From: Membranipora membranacea
Taxonomy: Eukaryota > Bryozoa > Gymnolaemata > Cheilostomatida > Membraniporidae
Reading direction: 5' to 3'
DNA length: 64,000 nt
Assembly (NCBI GenBank): GCA_914767715.1
Contig: OU612074.1
Location: 11,690,062 to 11,754,061 of the forward strand
Below are positions 1 through 12,640 of the stretch, one piece after another (the stretch's first letter is position 1; each line of letters begins with the position of its first letter). The notes beneath the pieces are model-generated. The model had not been told where the DNA came from and ran no database searches. It saw only the letters and a list, made by a program, of their open reading frames with translations. The translations under genes were made by a program, and so were the position numbers.

Positions 1-1085
1 TATTAAGCCAATATGGGTACAATAAGGGGTCTGGAGAAAACTGATTCAACTGAAGAGTTTTTAGGACACAAATACTTACTACGATAGCCTGTATAAGAAA
101 AAAAACCTAGAGTACCGGTACCGGTACATAGAGGAGATGCAAGTTTTATTATTGGACTTCTACAGTAAACAACCTGCTTTGATAACAACATCGAATGATA
201 ACGTATTATTGCTTGTTGTGCCATCGGTTTCTTAGCGTTTGGTTTAGCTGGAATTTTCCAATCAATAATAACTTCTCTTGCGGTGAACTAAAACCTTCTG
301 TCAAATATTTACACTCATCAGTAAGCCCATCAGTTTCTGGTATGATGAGGTTGAGGAGGAATTTACTAATAAAGAAGGATCTTTTAATCAAAGACTGCCA
401 ACATCACTATCTGATACTCCCAGTTGACTGAGTGAGACCCGACAGAGGCTTCGCTCCCTAATCACTCACTGCTCAACGACCCTATTCTGCTGATTGAATT
501 TTGCGAATTATTGTCCTACATGCGTGCCAATAGAGTGAGGATTTTGAGCAAAGGGACAACAATTGTTTGCTCAAAAAGGCTAGCACTCAGATCTTGTTTA
601 GGGTGACCCTATGCTAGCTAGCTACCATTTCTGAGGTTCTGAGAATGTTAGCTAGCCATATGTTTCACTAACTTCAGCATGTGTAACAAAATATAGAGTT
701 TTTGCTCCTGCAAACCGTTTATTGGTAAAAAAATCAGAGCCATTTAGACATTTAAGAGACTGCGCTGAACACATGTAATTGGCTCAGGATGGACAGGTTT
801 TTAGCCAGATTAACTGTTGCCCGGTTGCCATACTGACAGCAGCGTTTCCACAGGCCTTTATAATTGTTTCGTAGTTAATTACTATATGAAATAAAAACTT
901 GCTACGGTTTATTATGTAAAAGAGCTATATTGTGGCGCCAAATGGATTATCATACGTTAAACACATCATTTATTTGCAATGATGTCAATTTTAGAAATAG
1001 CGTGTATGGATACACTGTAATGCATTCCTGTAGTGTGAAGCAAGACAACGGCAAATTATCGAGCGCTCTAACAAATCCAATCCAA
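1..1085. repeat. Dispersed repeat T, copy 1
   Basis: This stretch has a close copy at about 8,533-9,500, beginning with AAGCCAATATGGGTACAATA in both. The second copy carries about 50 extra bases near 8,643. The last part (about 690-1,085) is repeated again at about 1,586-1,990. Short open frames here are interrupted or shifted between copies, so I see no protein gene. The repeat begins at or before the window edge. Family unknown. Confidence 0.8.
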
Positions 1086-1585
1086 TTTGTCAAAAACCAT
1101 GGTTAGGTGACAAAATTGTTTCTAATGAACCAGTGTTGACTTGCATTTGACTGATTAATAAACCATAATATATGGAATCAGTGTGCTTCCTCCTCACATA
1201 AAACAAGAATGGACCAATAGCTGATTTTTCAAAAATATTGCAATACCCAATATAAGTGTTGGTAGTCAATGTTCACAGCAAAGACTTCTGAGCACACTTT
1301 TGTGAATACACTTGTGTATACAGAAGTGTATACAACATATGTGTAAGTGTAGCTTCAGAATTAGCTCATACACTTGTATACGGGTCATGGATACAAAAGT
1401 GGCAAACAGTGTTTAATGGTTGATCGTGGCAAGTATAAAGCTTGTCACCAATTATTGAAGCTGCCAATAAAACATTGGTTTGTGAGATCGATTATAAGCC
1501 AATTGGCGCAGATATTGTGGCCTCGCCATTAAAGCACTACTATTTTGCCGTCCATGCTTCGGGATGTGGCGAGTGATATGAAAGA

Positions 1586-1990
1586 AAAAATAGAGTTTTT
1601 TCTCCTGCAAACCGTTAATTGGTAGCAAAATCAGAGCCATTTAGAAATTTAAGAGGTTGCGCTGAACACAAGTAATTGGCTCAGGATGGACAAGTTTTTT
1701 GCCAGATTCACTGTAGCCCGGTTGCCATACTGACAGCAGCGTTTCCACAGGCTTTTATAATTGTTTCATAGATAATTACTATATGAAATAAAAAATTGCT
1801 ACAGTTTGTTATGTGAAAGAGCTTTATTGTGGCGCCAAATGGATTATCATACAATAAACACATCATTTATTTGCAATGATGTAAATTTTAGAAATAGCGT
1901 GCATGGATGCACTGTAATGCATTCCTGTAGCCTGAAGCAAGACAATGGCAAATTATCGAGCGCTCTAACAATTCCAATCCAATTGATTAT
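1586..1990. repeat. Partial copy of repeat T 3' part
   Basis: It is about 85-90% similar by eye to 690-1,085. Shared landmarks include CTCCTGCAAACCGTT, TCAGAGCCATTTAGA and the GGCGCCAAATGGATTATCAT block. It shows a roughly 0.9-kb tandem duplication inside the repeat. No coding capacity is supported. The bases between the copies (about 1,086-1,585) hold only AT-rich sequence with several GTATAC-like words near 1,315-1,385. Confidence 0.75.
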
Positions 1991-3400
1991 AAACACATGA
2001 GCAATGTTTTTCAGGATAATGAGTCCAATGTAAGATTTTTTCCCCGCCCATATTTCAATTTTGTTTGTCTCTTTGGCACAAAATAAAACTCTGAGCTCCA
2101 AATGTAAAACTGTTAATTTTGCCCGTGGAAATGACTAACAATGATAACGTACGCTGGCCATAAAGTGAAATCATCACAATGTATCTCTTTTCTTTTCTTT
2201 TCTCCCATATTGTGCATTGAAGGATCGGGCAACTTGTAAAAGGGTTTGCAACTGGATCCTGTTCTGACCTTGGGAGGTGAATAGTAAACCACATCAACTT
2301 GAAATATTTTCTTACTGTTCATTGGAAATAGAGGTTATCAACTAAAATTTCTGCTCCAGTGTGGCTTGATCTTACGCTTGATACACGAGTCAATATGGAA
2401 GAAAGCCGCCTATTGAAAAAAGCATAGAGACAAGACTACCACCATCATTCCATCATTCCATCATTAATCAGAGCAACAACACTGCTATGCCCAGTTACAT
2501 ATCCTGTTGTAAACCAAACATGGTACTGAGGTGTGCACAGGTCTAGGTTTGATAAACATACCCTAGGATGGTTGATTGAAGTGATATGTGCGACGTTGCA
2601 AGTATCAGCAAATACACCATCCACTCTCTATAAGGTTATAACAATTTGTAAAGTTAGGAGTTCATGAAGTCTGTTCATCTTGATGGCTTATATCTTCTAA
2701 GATATGTCTAATAGCAATGAGAGCTTGCTTTGCCCAGCTTAATGGTATGTGCAAGCGAGCCAAGCTGCAGACATCACATATACGCTGTTGGTCAGATCAA
2801 ATGAAGCTAAGAATATATATGAGAGTAGTAATTATTACAATATAATGATGCTAAGTAGAGCCTTCGCACATTGTCAAATGCAAACATACAAAAGGTCCGA
2901 ACAGATGACTGCAATCATACAGGTTTAGAGTTTCATTCAAGGACCTTGTAACAACATAATTCCTTTCACCTCGGGACCATTTTCAGGCAGGGTTTTAGGA
3001 AAAATATTCATGAGTTTTATACAACATAACCAATCTAACATGCTTGAAATCTCTGTCGGGAACCAAGCTCAGACAATACTAAGTCGGAAAATAAATCCTT
3101 CAGCAAAGGATGTTTCAACAGAGTTTGCTATTGCTGTATATAATGCGAGAAGCTTGAGGTAAATAGTACTGTCCACTCTGCACACATCTTATGATGTGAT
3201 AGATAAAATCAATGTAACTCCAAAGCCTCTTTTTTTGCGTATGCCAGCATAAATTACACATACCAGGTATAACCACGGTCATTACCACAATGTTCATTTG
3301 CCCCCTTTTTTAACCATTAATCTGCAATACACAATTTCTTTGCGAAAGTGGGTTGAAGAACCATCCCTTACTTGCTGTGATAGCCTGAGAACAGAAAGGG
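1991..3400. other. Intergenic, no gene seen
   Basis: Short open frames occur on both strands, but none shows a recognisable motif, a signal peptide or a plausible exon structure. The right end runs into the promoter of the first family gene. Confidence 0.5.
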
Positions 3401-3414
3401 ACTTGGGCGAAGAC

Positions 3415-3450
3415 TATAAAAATAGGGTTTCAGATTTTATGTGGCATTCA
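3415..3450 (+). promoter_or_regulatory. Core promoter of family gene A
   Basis: A TATA box (TATAAAAAT, from 3,415) lies 31 bases upstream of an initiator-like GCATTCAG (A at 3,446). The same arrangement occurs in front of genes B and C, with 32-base spacing and the related word ATCATTCAG followed by a similar 5' leader. That conservation is the main evidence. The start site itself is inferred. Confidence 0.65.
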
Positions 3451-3483
3451 GCAAGTGCTTTGTTTAGAAATCACAGCAGTACA

Positions 3484-5405
3484 ATGGGAAGTGGTGTCTC
3501 AACACATGTGGCTAATGCCTATGGCAAGCCTATCTACGTGAAGGCTGATGCAGAGAGAAGATATCTAACTATGGCCAGTTTTGGTGTGTCTGGAAGCGCC
3601 AAAGGTATGTTTTAATAAAATTTGTGAAAATCCACTGAAATTTCTACTTTTTCTCATTTGGATCCGATGGAATATTTGTGTGTACTCAAATCAGAGAAAC
3701 TATGTTTTACTTTTTACTTTTCAATGTTTTTCTTTTTTTGCTTGTTCTTGACCTATTTGACAAAGGTGCTGTACTTTCACAAATAATAGAAAATACTCAT
3801 AGTCTACACTTCTGTTTGATGATATCATCTCGCAAAATGAGCAAGGTGATAATCAGACTTGTGAAATAATTTTTAAGAATCACAGTAAATTATCTTGTCT
3901 TGCTTTAGGTGTTAGCGTAGGTGTTGAGGGGTCCGCTTCATGGGATTGGCACAAAATCAAAGCTGGTTTCTCAAGAATCAATCCAGGCCACTATCTGAGA
4001 TTCGATGTTGACGTATCAGCATCGACCACTGTGTACATATCAGTGATCACTGAGGATGGCATAGTTGTGGCTGATGCAATCCCGAAAAGAGCTGATTTGA
4101 GCGTGATCATTGGCCAGAATGCACAACTCTATGACACCAACTACGGAAGCGTCTGGAAGGATACATCAGGCACCTACCACAGCGGACGCAAACGTCGCTC
4201 AGTAGCCGACGGTATTTATTCCAACAAACAATTATCACCTCTATCATGTAACAACGAAATCATATTTACAACTGTTTTTATCTTTCATTTTGTATGAGAC
4301 ATAAAGGTTATTCTTTGATCTTTGAGCTTCCATGTGACTGACATTTTCAATGGAAGGATACAGCGGGTGCACAAGCCGCTCAATAGCTGCTATTTCTTTA
4401 CATACCCAAATCATTCTTACCTTTATCATGTAACGAAGTAATTAGATTTTTGCCTCCTCATTGACTATTGACCAATCAAATCTGTTTCCATATTTTCAGC
4501 AGAACCACATTTTACTAATATCAGATGATTGAAAAACCTAATTTAAGTATTGGCTGACATTGATTATGCTCAGTCATCAGATCATTGTATTCATGATCTC
4601 TTTGTGAATCTTTACAGATAATTGTATTAATGCTTTCTTTGTGAATTTCTACAGAGGGTGCAATTATAGTGAGAGGCAGGACAGGAAAAAGAGCCTTGGA
4701 AGTGAGAAGCAAAAGGGCATTGGTGGCAAGAAGTGCACCTGCTGATGGTGTATTTAAACCACAGGTAGAAGGATCCAACCCAAGCGCTATCGGTGAGATT
4801 TATGTCTGTATCTTTCTTGTGCCATTTGGATTTCCATACATCTTTAACTACTGTTCAAAATAGTCAGAAAACAGTCTTTTTTCTTTGCCTTTTCCATTTT
4901 TTGTACTTACAGTGCCATAACCTGTTGAATAGCATCTCACCCTCACTGCTTCATTTCTTCTTAATTCACTACCACAAGTTTCCAAATGCTGCAAAATGTA
5001 CCAAACCTAATTGCCAAAGTATCAAAGAGCCAATTTCGTTTGACCTCCATATTTTGAATATCATCCCGGATGCTACAGTGGATATCAAACCTCACTGTCT
5101 AGCCGTTTAAACTCACCCGCTCAATAATCTTCAAGATGAAAAATATACCAAACCAAGAAGTCATAACATCATGTCATCGATCTGGCTGTAAACATGTTTT
5201 GAAACGCAGTGAGGCATCAACTTAGTTAGGTTTTACCATTTATGATATTACTTTCTTATATTTCTAATTATAACTTTTCTTAACCACTACAGGTGATAGC
5301 TCAGCTATAGCTACTCCAGTAGCAGCAGTGGCTGGTGTCTGTCTGGTGGTGCTTATGGCTGGATTGGCAGTTATTGGTATCAAGAGGCGCAACAGAGAGA
5401 ACTAA
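3484..5405 (+). CDS. Unrecognised MGxxxS/tail-membrane protein, family copy A
   Basis: Four exons: 3,484-3,604, 3,909-4,211, 4,655-4,792 and 5,293-5,405. All introns are GT-AG in phase 1, giving 675 coding bases and 224 residues. I do not recognise the family. The protein begins MGSGVS, which fits the N-myristoylation consensus (Gly2, Ser6), and no signal peptide is seen. Residues 7-135 form a beta-rich-looking domain with HVANAYGKPIYVKADAER near the start and VYISVITEDGIVVADA in the middle. RKRR, a furin-like site, follows at the end of exon 2. Exon 3 is very basic and carries a doubled RAL(E/V)xRS motif. Exon 4 encodes a membrane segment of about 23 residues, then a tail IKRRNREN. The start is chosen because the same ATG, leader and exon 1 length (121 bases) occur in copies B and C. 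Location is unclear: a myristoylated end implies cytosol, a furin site implies lumen. Confidence 0.88.
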
Positions 5406-6600
5406 TACTGTTCAGACACAAAACAAACTATTGTCAAGTTACAACATTTTATTTCTTCTTCTCTTAAACAATGATGAGTGTTGATAAAGACATGATTTTA
5501 TTTTTTTACCACAACAACTTCATTTTTGCACTAAAGTGAGTGATTAATATGTAGGTGAAATGATTATTCAAGTTGGTGAGTTTTTGAACAGCTATGTAAA
5601 TTATTAATCAGTGAAGAAAAGTACTGAATTAACAAGTTGTTAACTTTAATAGCAATTAAGTTTAAGTTTTTGAGACTTGCACAATTGAGTTCGAGAAGAA
5701 ATGTGCAGCTAAAAAACAATTTATCATAATTTCTGAATATAGGATAAAAAGAGCATGCTTGGTTTCATCAGCAATTCTCACAAGATGGCTCCTGCTTGGT
5801 TCCAAAATGAAATCATATTATGAGTCTAAATTTAGCAGCACAAAACAAAACAAGCGAGCCATACAACATGATTTAGGAAGATCTGGTTCTGCATTATTAC
5901 ATTTGGGAATTTGCTATGTTAGCCTTATCAAAAGTGTCCAACTTTACATACTAACTGGGTATATGTGCTTCTTACCCTATAGCAAAGGTCCAAAGAACAC
6001 ATGCAGGGTCTTTCTTCCCAACACATTGATGGTTCCTAGCATCCCAAATATTGATTCAAAAGCCTTTACAACAAGCATTACTCACCATAGAAATGTATAC
6101 CTCTTTGTCAAGGAACTGAAAATATTTATGATTAATTTCAAGGCGAAAGTGTTGAAAGCAATAGATGAAGCATACTACATCCTTGGCATTCTCAATTTTT
6201 GTTCTGTCAGGAAGACTAGCATTAATTGTTACAAATCATATTTATTGATATTTGTCCCGCCATGTAAGAATTATTATTGGCAGATATAATAATGAAAATA
6301 TTAAGATTTACAATAATAATCTAGAGTTATTTTCTTCGGAGATAAATATAATTGCTATGAAATGGTAATTTATAAGCATCCAATGAAAAGATTGAAATCA
6401 TGAAAAATGATAAAATGATAAAATAAATATAATGATATTGTCACATGTGAGCACCATTAAATCACACATCAGCTTCCACCACCAGCCATTATCCAACCTT
6501 CCATTCATAAAATTCCCATGCATCAATTTTTCACTTTGATTGGAGTTATCCACTCTTGATTTGAATGGAATTCTTACGGCCCCCATGATGATGAACCTCT
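5406..6600. other. 3' flank of gene A and intergenic
   Basis: This contains the untranslated end of gene A. No AATAAA was seen close to the stop codon; the first clear one is near 6,422. An open frame at 5,759-6,289 (176 residues) has no recognisable motif, homologue among the neighbours or promoter, and I do not count it as a gene. Confidence 0.45.
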
Positions 6601-6609
6601 CAAAACATC

Positions 6610-6690
6610 CGCCCAAGTCGGGATTTGAACCTGGGCGACAGTCTTTGATGACAACCTCTTGGCCACTCTGTTTTGACAAACTTCAATCGC
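6610..6690 (-). repeat. tRNA-like sequence (Ser/Leu-type), probably SINE head
   Basis: Read on the minus strand, it has an A-box-like TGGCCAAGAGG and a B box GGTTCAAATCC about 33 bases later, as in pol III type 2 promoters. The arms do not fold into a full tRNA with a matching acceptor stem, so it is more likely a tRNA-derived SINE or tRNA pseudogene than a working tRNA. Confidence 0.5.
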
Positions 6691-6749
6691 CCAAAGCAAT
6701 TGAAGGAACCCCAAGGAACCAAAATTGGACAGAATCCTAAAACAAATAA

Positions 6750-7490
6750 ACCCAATAAAACACAGTGTTCAATTTTCTAATTGTTAAGTAAAACAGGTTT
6801 TGTTATCTTTTTAAAAATCAGAACTACAGATTATTTTGAGAATAGTTTCGCATTCGCATAATAATTCGCACCTGTATAGTTTCATCGAACAAGAGCGCAG
6901 CTATACATCGGTCGAAACATCTGCGCCCTGACATGTCACATATCTACCAGGCTTTTAGGGATGATATAATTTATCAGACCAACATGGTTCAATTAAACTG
7001 AAGTGTAGCACTACCTCTGATTAGACATATGTCCCTTATTTTCTATCTTATCAACGTTCCAAGGATAGATTGAGTTATCTCAGCCCTATGAAAACCTGTA
7101 GGCAGTTAGCACAAGTTACCTGTAGATTATATACGGGTCTGAGACAACTGACAAGGTCAGTACATTTTCATGAGGCCTTGACACGCACACATCACCCTAT
7201 TCGCAGGAAGAGTGGCAATCAGCAACGCACTATTGGGGAGGTTGAGATAAACAGGGCTTGTTTTGCAGGGTCATTCGCATGGCGTGCAGGTTTGCAGCCT
7301 GCAGACCATTTGAACAATAGAAAATTGATGAATATGGATGGATCTGCACCCTAACAGACATGCTGGGTGAAGTTTAGACCTTGGTTGACAAGAATAGATT
7401 AGCACACGTTATCTGTATATGGCCAGCCTTATTAAGCAGCAGAGATTAATGCCAATGGATCAAAACAGTGCGAAATGCACTGTGTTGGTA
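6750..7490. other. Intergenic, no gene seen
   Basis: AT-rich sequence without a convincing exon, RNA gene or repeat that I could match elsewhere in the window. An open frame at 7,070-7,354 has no recognisable features. Confidence 0.4.
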
Positions 7491-7491
7491 G

Positions 7492-8532
7492 TTGCCCCTC
7501 ATCAATACAAGGAGAAACAAATCTATGTTGATATGGTCAAAACAATTCATTGATGTAGAGTGAATAATATTGCATTGCCCTGGAAAAGCTCATATGCCCG
7601 GCTGTTGTGTCGGTATAGTTGATGAGAAAGGATACAGCTCCCTCCAACTCTGCCTAGCAATAAAGTTAAGAAGCCTGGTAGTAGTTCTGTGTCATGTGTT
7701 CTAAAATCAACTTTCTCTCTAACAGGTTGACTTGGTGCTGAAGTCGCCCCAGGATGATTGGGATATCAGATCAGATCACACTGAAGCCACAATCGTCAGC
7801 CAATTTCAACTGCAACTCAATTCACAATGTAAAATAAGCAAGGCTTTTGGGTTCTGCTTGCATAAATGGATAAAGAGTGTTCGTGGTTGGCTATCATCTT
7901 CAAGGTTCAAAGTTGTAATACAACAATATTCATCATCCCTTTCATGTAGTTATTTAACCTTACTCAAGGGTACTAGTCCTAAGCCTTGCCAAGCTGTGCG
8001 CACCTCAATACCATATTTGGTTTACAACAGGATATGTAAATAGGCGTAGCATGCTTGTTGCTCCGATACCACAGTGTACTCTTAAAGCAGAAAAATGTCA
8101 AAAAGTCTAGTGGTAGTTTCATGTCACTTCTGCCATTTATTCAGCTTCTCTCTCTTTCAAACTGACTTGTGCATCAAAGCCCAGGTGTGAAGGTGTGAGT
8201 ATGATCGTGGCATAAAAGTGAAGCCACTGAAGCTACAAGTGTTTGCTGTGTTCATTTGTAACCTGAACTCTAAATGATTATAAGAGAGACTTTTGTTTGC
8301 ATATAATAGATAAAGAGTTATTGAGGTGGCTATGGCCTTCAAAATTCAGAACTGATTTACAGCATTATTCTACATCTGTTGATTGTCCACGACAATGAAC
8401 AAAGGATGTACGATTCTGAACAACTACATTTTTATTTAGCTGTGAAAAATCCTTCTCATTTCCTAGACAGGGTCGCATGACCCCTACAGGGTAGTAGTAA
8501 GAGTGAAAGGTAGGGAAACAAAGATCACTGAT
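7492..8532. repeat. Nested repeat R, copy 1
   Basis: It begins near CCCCTCATCAATACAAGGAG and ends near CTGATAATAAGCCAATATGG. Further copies lie at about 9,530-10,480, 11,240-12,640, 21,808-22,870 and 23,650-25,060. The copies differ by small indels and substitutions, and open frames are not conserved between them. It shows no similarity I recognise to a transposase or reverse transcriptase. It is probably the remains of a non-autonomous element or a local satellite. Confidence 0.8.
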
Positions 8533-9500
8533 AATAAGCCAATATGGGTACAATAAGGGGTCTGGAGAAAACTGATTCAACTGAAGAGTTTTTAGAACAC
8601 AAATACTTACTACGATAGCCTGTATAAGAAAAAAAACCTAGAGAAAATTATTAGGGTAAACCTTATGAAAAATAGAGATTTTATTTCCGGTACATAGAGG
8701 AGATGCAAGTTTTATTATTGGACTTCTACACTAAACAAGCTGCTTTGATAACAACATCGAATGATAACGTATTATTGCTTGTTGTGGCATCGGTTTCTTA
8801 GCGTTTGGTATAGCTCGAATTTTCCAATCGATAATAACTTCCCTTGCGGTGAACAAAAAGCTTCTGTCAAATGTTTACACTCATCAGTAAGCCAATCAAT
8901 TTCTGGTATGATGAGGTTGAGGAGGAATTTCCTAATAAAGAAGGATCTTTTAATCAAAGACTGCCAACATCACTATCTGATACTATCAAATCACCCACTG
9001 CTCATCGGCCCTATTTTGCTGATTGAATTTTGTAAATTATTTTCCTACATGCGTGCCAATAGAGTGAGGATTTCGAGCAAAGGGACAACAATTGTTTGCT
9101 CAAAAAGGCTAGCACTCAGATCTTGTTTAGGGTGACCCTATGCTAGCTAGCGACCATTTCTGAGGTTCTGAGAATGTTATCTAGCCATATATTTCACTAA
9201 CTTCAGCATGTGTAACAAAATATAGAGTTTTTGCTCCTGCAAACCGTTTATTGGTAAAAAAATCAGAGCCATTTAGACATTTAAGAGACTGCGCTGAACA
9301 CGTGTAATTGGCTCGGGATGGACAGGTTTTTAGCCAGATTGACTGTAGCCCGGTTGCAATACTGACAGCAGCGTTTCCACAGGCGTTTATAATTGTTTCG
9401 TAGTTAATTACTATATGAAATAAAAAATTGCTACAGTTTATTATGTAAAAGAGAATTATTGTGGCGCCAAATGGATTATCATACAATAAACACATCATTT
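8533..9500. repeat. Dispersed repeat T, copy 2
   Basis: Close copy of 1-960. It is cut off after CATACAATAAACACATCATTTA and joins directly to an internal piece of repeat R (ACAGGGTGGTAGTAGGAGTA), which marks a rearrangement point at about 9,501. Confidence 0.8.
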
Positions 9501-9529
9501 ACAGGGTGGTAGTAGGAGTAAGTGGTAGG

Positions 9530-10480
9530 GAGCCTAGCACATTAAAGTTAAGAAGCCTGGTATTAGTTCTGTGTCATGTGTTCTTAAATCAACTTTCACT
9601 CTAACAGGTTGACTTGGTGCTGAACTTGCCCCAGGATGATTGGGATATCATATCAGATCACACTGATGCCACAATCGTCAGCCATTTTCAACTGCAACCT
9701 GAATTCACAATGTAAAATAAGCAAGGCTTTTGGGTTCTGCTTGCATAAAATGGATAAAGAGTGTTCGTGGTTGGGTATCATCTTCAAGTTTCAAAGTTGT
9801 AATACAACAATATTCATCATCCCTTTCATGTAGTTATTTAACCTTACTCAAGGGTACTAGTCCTAAGCCTTGCCAAGCTGTGCGCACCTCAATACCATAT
9901 TTTGTTTACAACAGGATATGTAAATAGGCGTAGCATGCTTGTTGCTCCGATACCACAGTGTACTCTTAAAGCAGAAAAATGTCAAAAAGTCTAGTGGTAG
10001 TTTCATGTCACTTCTGCCATTTATTCAGCTTCTCTCTCTTTCAAACTGACTTGTGCATCAAAGCCCAGGTGTGAAGGTGTGAGCATGATCATGGCATAAA
10101 AGTGAAGCCACTGAAGCTACAAGTGTTTGCTGTGTTCATTTGTAACCTGAACTCTAAATGATTATAAGAGAGACTTTTGTTTGCATATAATAGATAAAGA
10201 GTTATTGAGGTGGCTATGGCCTTCAAAATTCAGAACTGAATTACAGCATTATTCTACATCTGTTGATTGTCCACGACAATGAACAAAGGATGTACGATGC
10301 TGAACAACTACATTTTTATTTAGCTGTGAAAAATCCTTCTCATTTCCTAGACAGGGTGGCATGACCCCTACAGGGTAGTAGTAGGAGTGAAAGGTAGGGA
10401 AACAAAGATCACTGATAATAAGCCAATATGGGTACAATAAGGGGTCTGGAGAAAACTGATTCAACTGAAGAGTTTTTAGG
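9530..10480. repeat. Nested repeat R, copy 2
   Basis: Matches 7,600-8,560 almost throughout. It lies at or near the left edge of the large tandem duplication whose partner starts in the 21.5-22 kb region. No gene is seen. Confidence 0.75.
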
Positions 10481-11240
10481 ACACTTTATTTAATAGTGCC
10501 TTCCTGCCTCCCTTAGAGCTGCGGGCCTGCATTAGCATTGCATTATGAAAAATCATAACAGAGAAAAATCTAGCAGAAAAAAATACATCCAAATGAGAGA
10601 TAATTTTGCATCAGGCAAACTGAACAAACTCTATAGTGCAGGATATGAAAGGGTTCACTGATGTGACTTCGGTGTACTTTGATCGGAATCATTCTCATAT
10701 ATTTTTCAACTTGCGAATTGATGCACGAGTCAACTTGACGGTGTGCAGGCTGCATATCATCAGAAGTTTTGTGATTCTTCCAGATATATTGTTCCAAATA
10801 TTATTGGAGTAACAGGTCCTGTTATAATCTAAACACGGGCCTAAGACATGCTCATCTCGCAAGGCTCAATACTAAAACCCTAGGAAAGGTTGTGTCAATA
10901 GCAGCTTAACTCCTTTTCAAATCTAACAGGATGTTAGTGTCATGGGTACTAACTCTCAAAGAGTTAAAACAATACTCAAGATGTATAATAGCTGCTTTGC
11001 CATGAGAAAATAACTCAGTTGTTACGATTCAACTCAAAGTTCAAAATTACATTTGCAAAGAAACTTTTTAAAGGCAATACAGAGACTCTGATAATGTGAC
11101 ATCAATGGCATTGTACAGCTCTATCCACCAATTACCACATAGCAGCAACGTTAATCGTAAACCTGGTTCCCAATCGCAGGAGGAAATCTTAAGCCTCATG
11201 CAATGTTTCACAATCCTCTTGCCAGAATCCTACCAGTCTT
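10480..11240. repeat. Nested repeat S, copy 1
   Basis: Copies occur at about 12,640-13,430, 22,870-23,650 and 25,060-25,822, with a truncated copy at 21,545-21,808. Each starts near GGACACTTTATTTA and ends near CCAGAATCCTACCAGTCTTG. R and S alternate, so R+S may be one unit of about 1.8-2.2 kb. An open frame of 75 residues (10,570-10,797, minus) is kept in the 22,981 copy, which is explained by recent duplication. It is disrupted in the other copies. Confidence 0.75.
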
Positions 11241-12640
11241 GCCCTCATTAATATAAGGAGAAACAAAACTATGTTGATACGGTCAAAACAACTCATTGAT
11301 GTAGAGTGAATAATATTGCATTGCCCTGGAAAAGCTCTTATGCCCGGCTGTTGTGTCGGTATAGTTGATGAGAAAGGATACAGCTCCCTCCGACTCTGCA
11401 TAACACAATAAAGTTAAGAAGCCTGGTAGTAGTTCGGTGTCATGTGTTCTTAAATCAACTTTCTCTCTAACAGGTTGACTTGGTGCTGAACTTGCCCCAG
11501 GATGATTGGGATATCATATCAGATCACACTGATGCCATAATCGTCAGCCATTTTCAACTGCAACCTGAATTCACAATGTAAAATAAGCAAGGCTTTTGGG
11601 TTCTGCTTGCATAAAATGGATAAAGAGTGTTCGTGGTTGGGTAACATCTTCAAGTTTCAAAGTTGTAATACAACAATATTCATCATCCCTTTCATGACGT
11701 AGTTATTTGACCTTACTCAAGGGTACTAGTCCTAAGCCTTGCCAAGCTGTGTGCACCTCAATACCATATATGGTTTGCAACAGGATATGTAAATAGGCGT
11801 AGCAAGCTTGTTGCTCCGATACCACAGTGTACTCTTAAAGCAGAAAAATGTCAAAAATTCTGGTGGTGGTTTCATGTCATGTCTGCCATTTATGCAGCTT
11901 CTCTCTCTTTCAAACTGACTTGTGCATCAAAGCCCAGGTGTGAAGGTGTGAGCATGATTGTGGCTTAAAAGTGAAGCCACTGAAGCTAGAAGTGTTTGCT
12001 GTGTTCATTTGTAACCTGAACTCTCAATGATTATAAGAGAGGCTTTGTTTGCATATAATAGATAAAGAGTTATTCGCTATGTTCCCATGGGTCGATTTCG
12101 TAAGGATTTCGGGAGTAATCGCCCCATGGAAACGGCATTAACGTCAAATTCCAATTGTGACGAATGACTTTTTGGACGCGAATATCCATACCGTGTTCAT
12201 TCTACCTATCTCCTAATTGGCGGTGTGGCTGAATGGTAAGCGTGTTGCTCACAATGCCTTCAAAGGGATTACACACGGCAGCCTGGGGTTCAAGTCCCGG
12301 CTGCGGCAGATTCTTTTCATGTTTTTCCCATCATGGGAATGGTTAGAATCCATTCGAAATTGGAGTGAACCACAAAATCGAAGCATGGGACCATAGTGAA
12401 TGGGGTGGCTATGGCCTTGAAAATTCAGAACTGAATTACACAACATTATTATACATCTGTTGATTGTCCACGACAATGAACAAAGGATGTACAATGCTGA
12501 ACAACTACATTGTTATTTAGCTGTGAAAAAACCTTCTCATTTCCTAGGCAGGGTGGCATGACCCCTACTGGGTGGTAGTAGGAGTAAGGGTAGGGAAACA
12601 AAGATCCCTGATAATAAGCCAATATGGGTACAATAAGGGG
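11240..12640. repeat. Nested repeat R, copy 3, interrupted by an insertion
   Basis: R sequence runs to about 12,076 and resumes at about 12,401. Between them is a 320-base element absent from R copies 1, 2 and 4. The equivalent copy at 23,650-25,060 has the same insertion at the same site, so the insertion predates the large duplication. Confidence 0.75.
12077..12396. mobile_element. 320-bp inverted-terminus element with tRNA-like core, copy 1
   Basis: The ends are short inverted repeats (CTATGTTCCCATGG at the left; the right end reads back as CTATGGTCCCAT). It sits inside repeat R, where uninterrupted copies read straight through. The core (about 12,220-12,311) has an A-box-like TGGCTGAATGG and a B box GGTTCAAGTCC. 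The second copy at 24,469-24,788 is also exactly 320 bases, with TGA on both sides, a possible 3-base target duplication. It is either a MITE that captured a tRNA-like sequence or a SINE with inverted ends. Confidence 0.65.

Noticed and set aside
5759-6289. Open frame of 176 residues, plus strand
   Set aside because: No motif, promoter or relationship to neighbours, and no counterpart behind genes B and C. It probably lies in flanking DNA of gene A.
8761-9135. Open frame of 124 residues partly shared with 195-431
   Set aside because: Lies in repeat T. The frame is broken in the other copy, and the sequence has no protein-like features.
10570-10797. 75-residue frame conserved at 22,981-23,208
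   Set aside because: Conservation follows from recent duplication of repeat S. In the other S copies the frame is changed.
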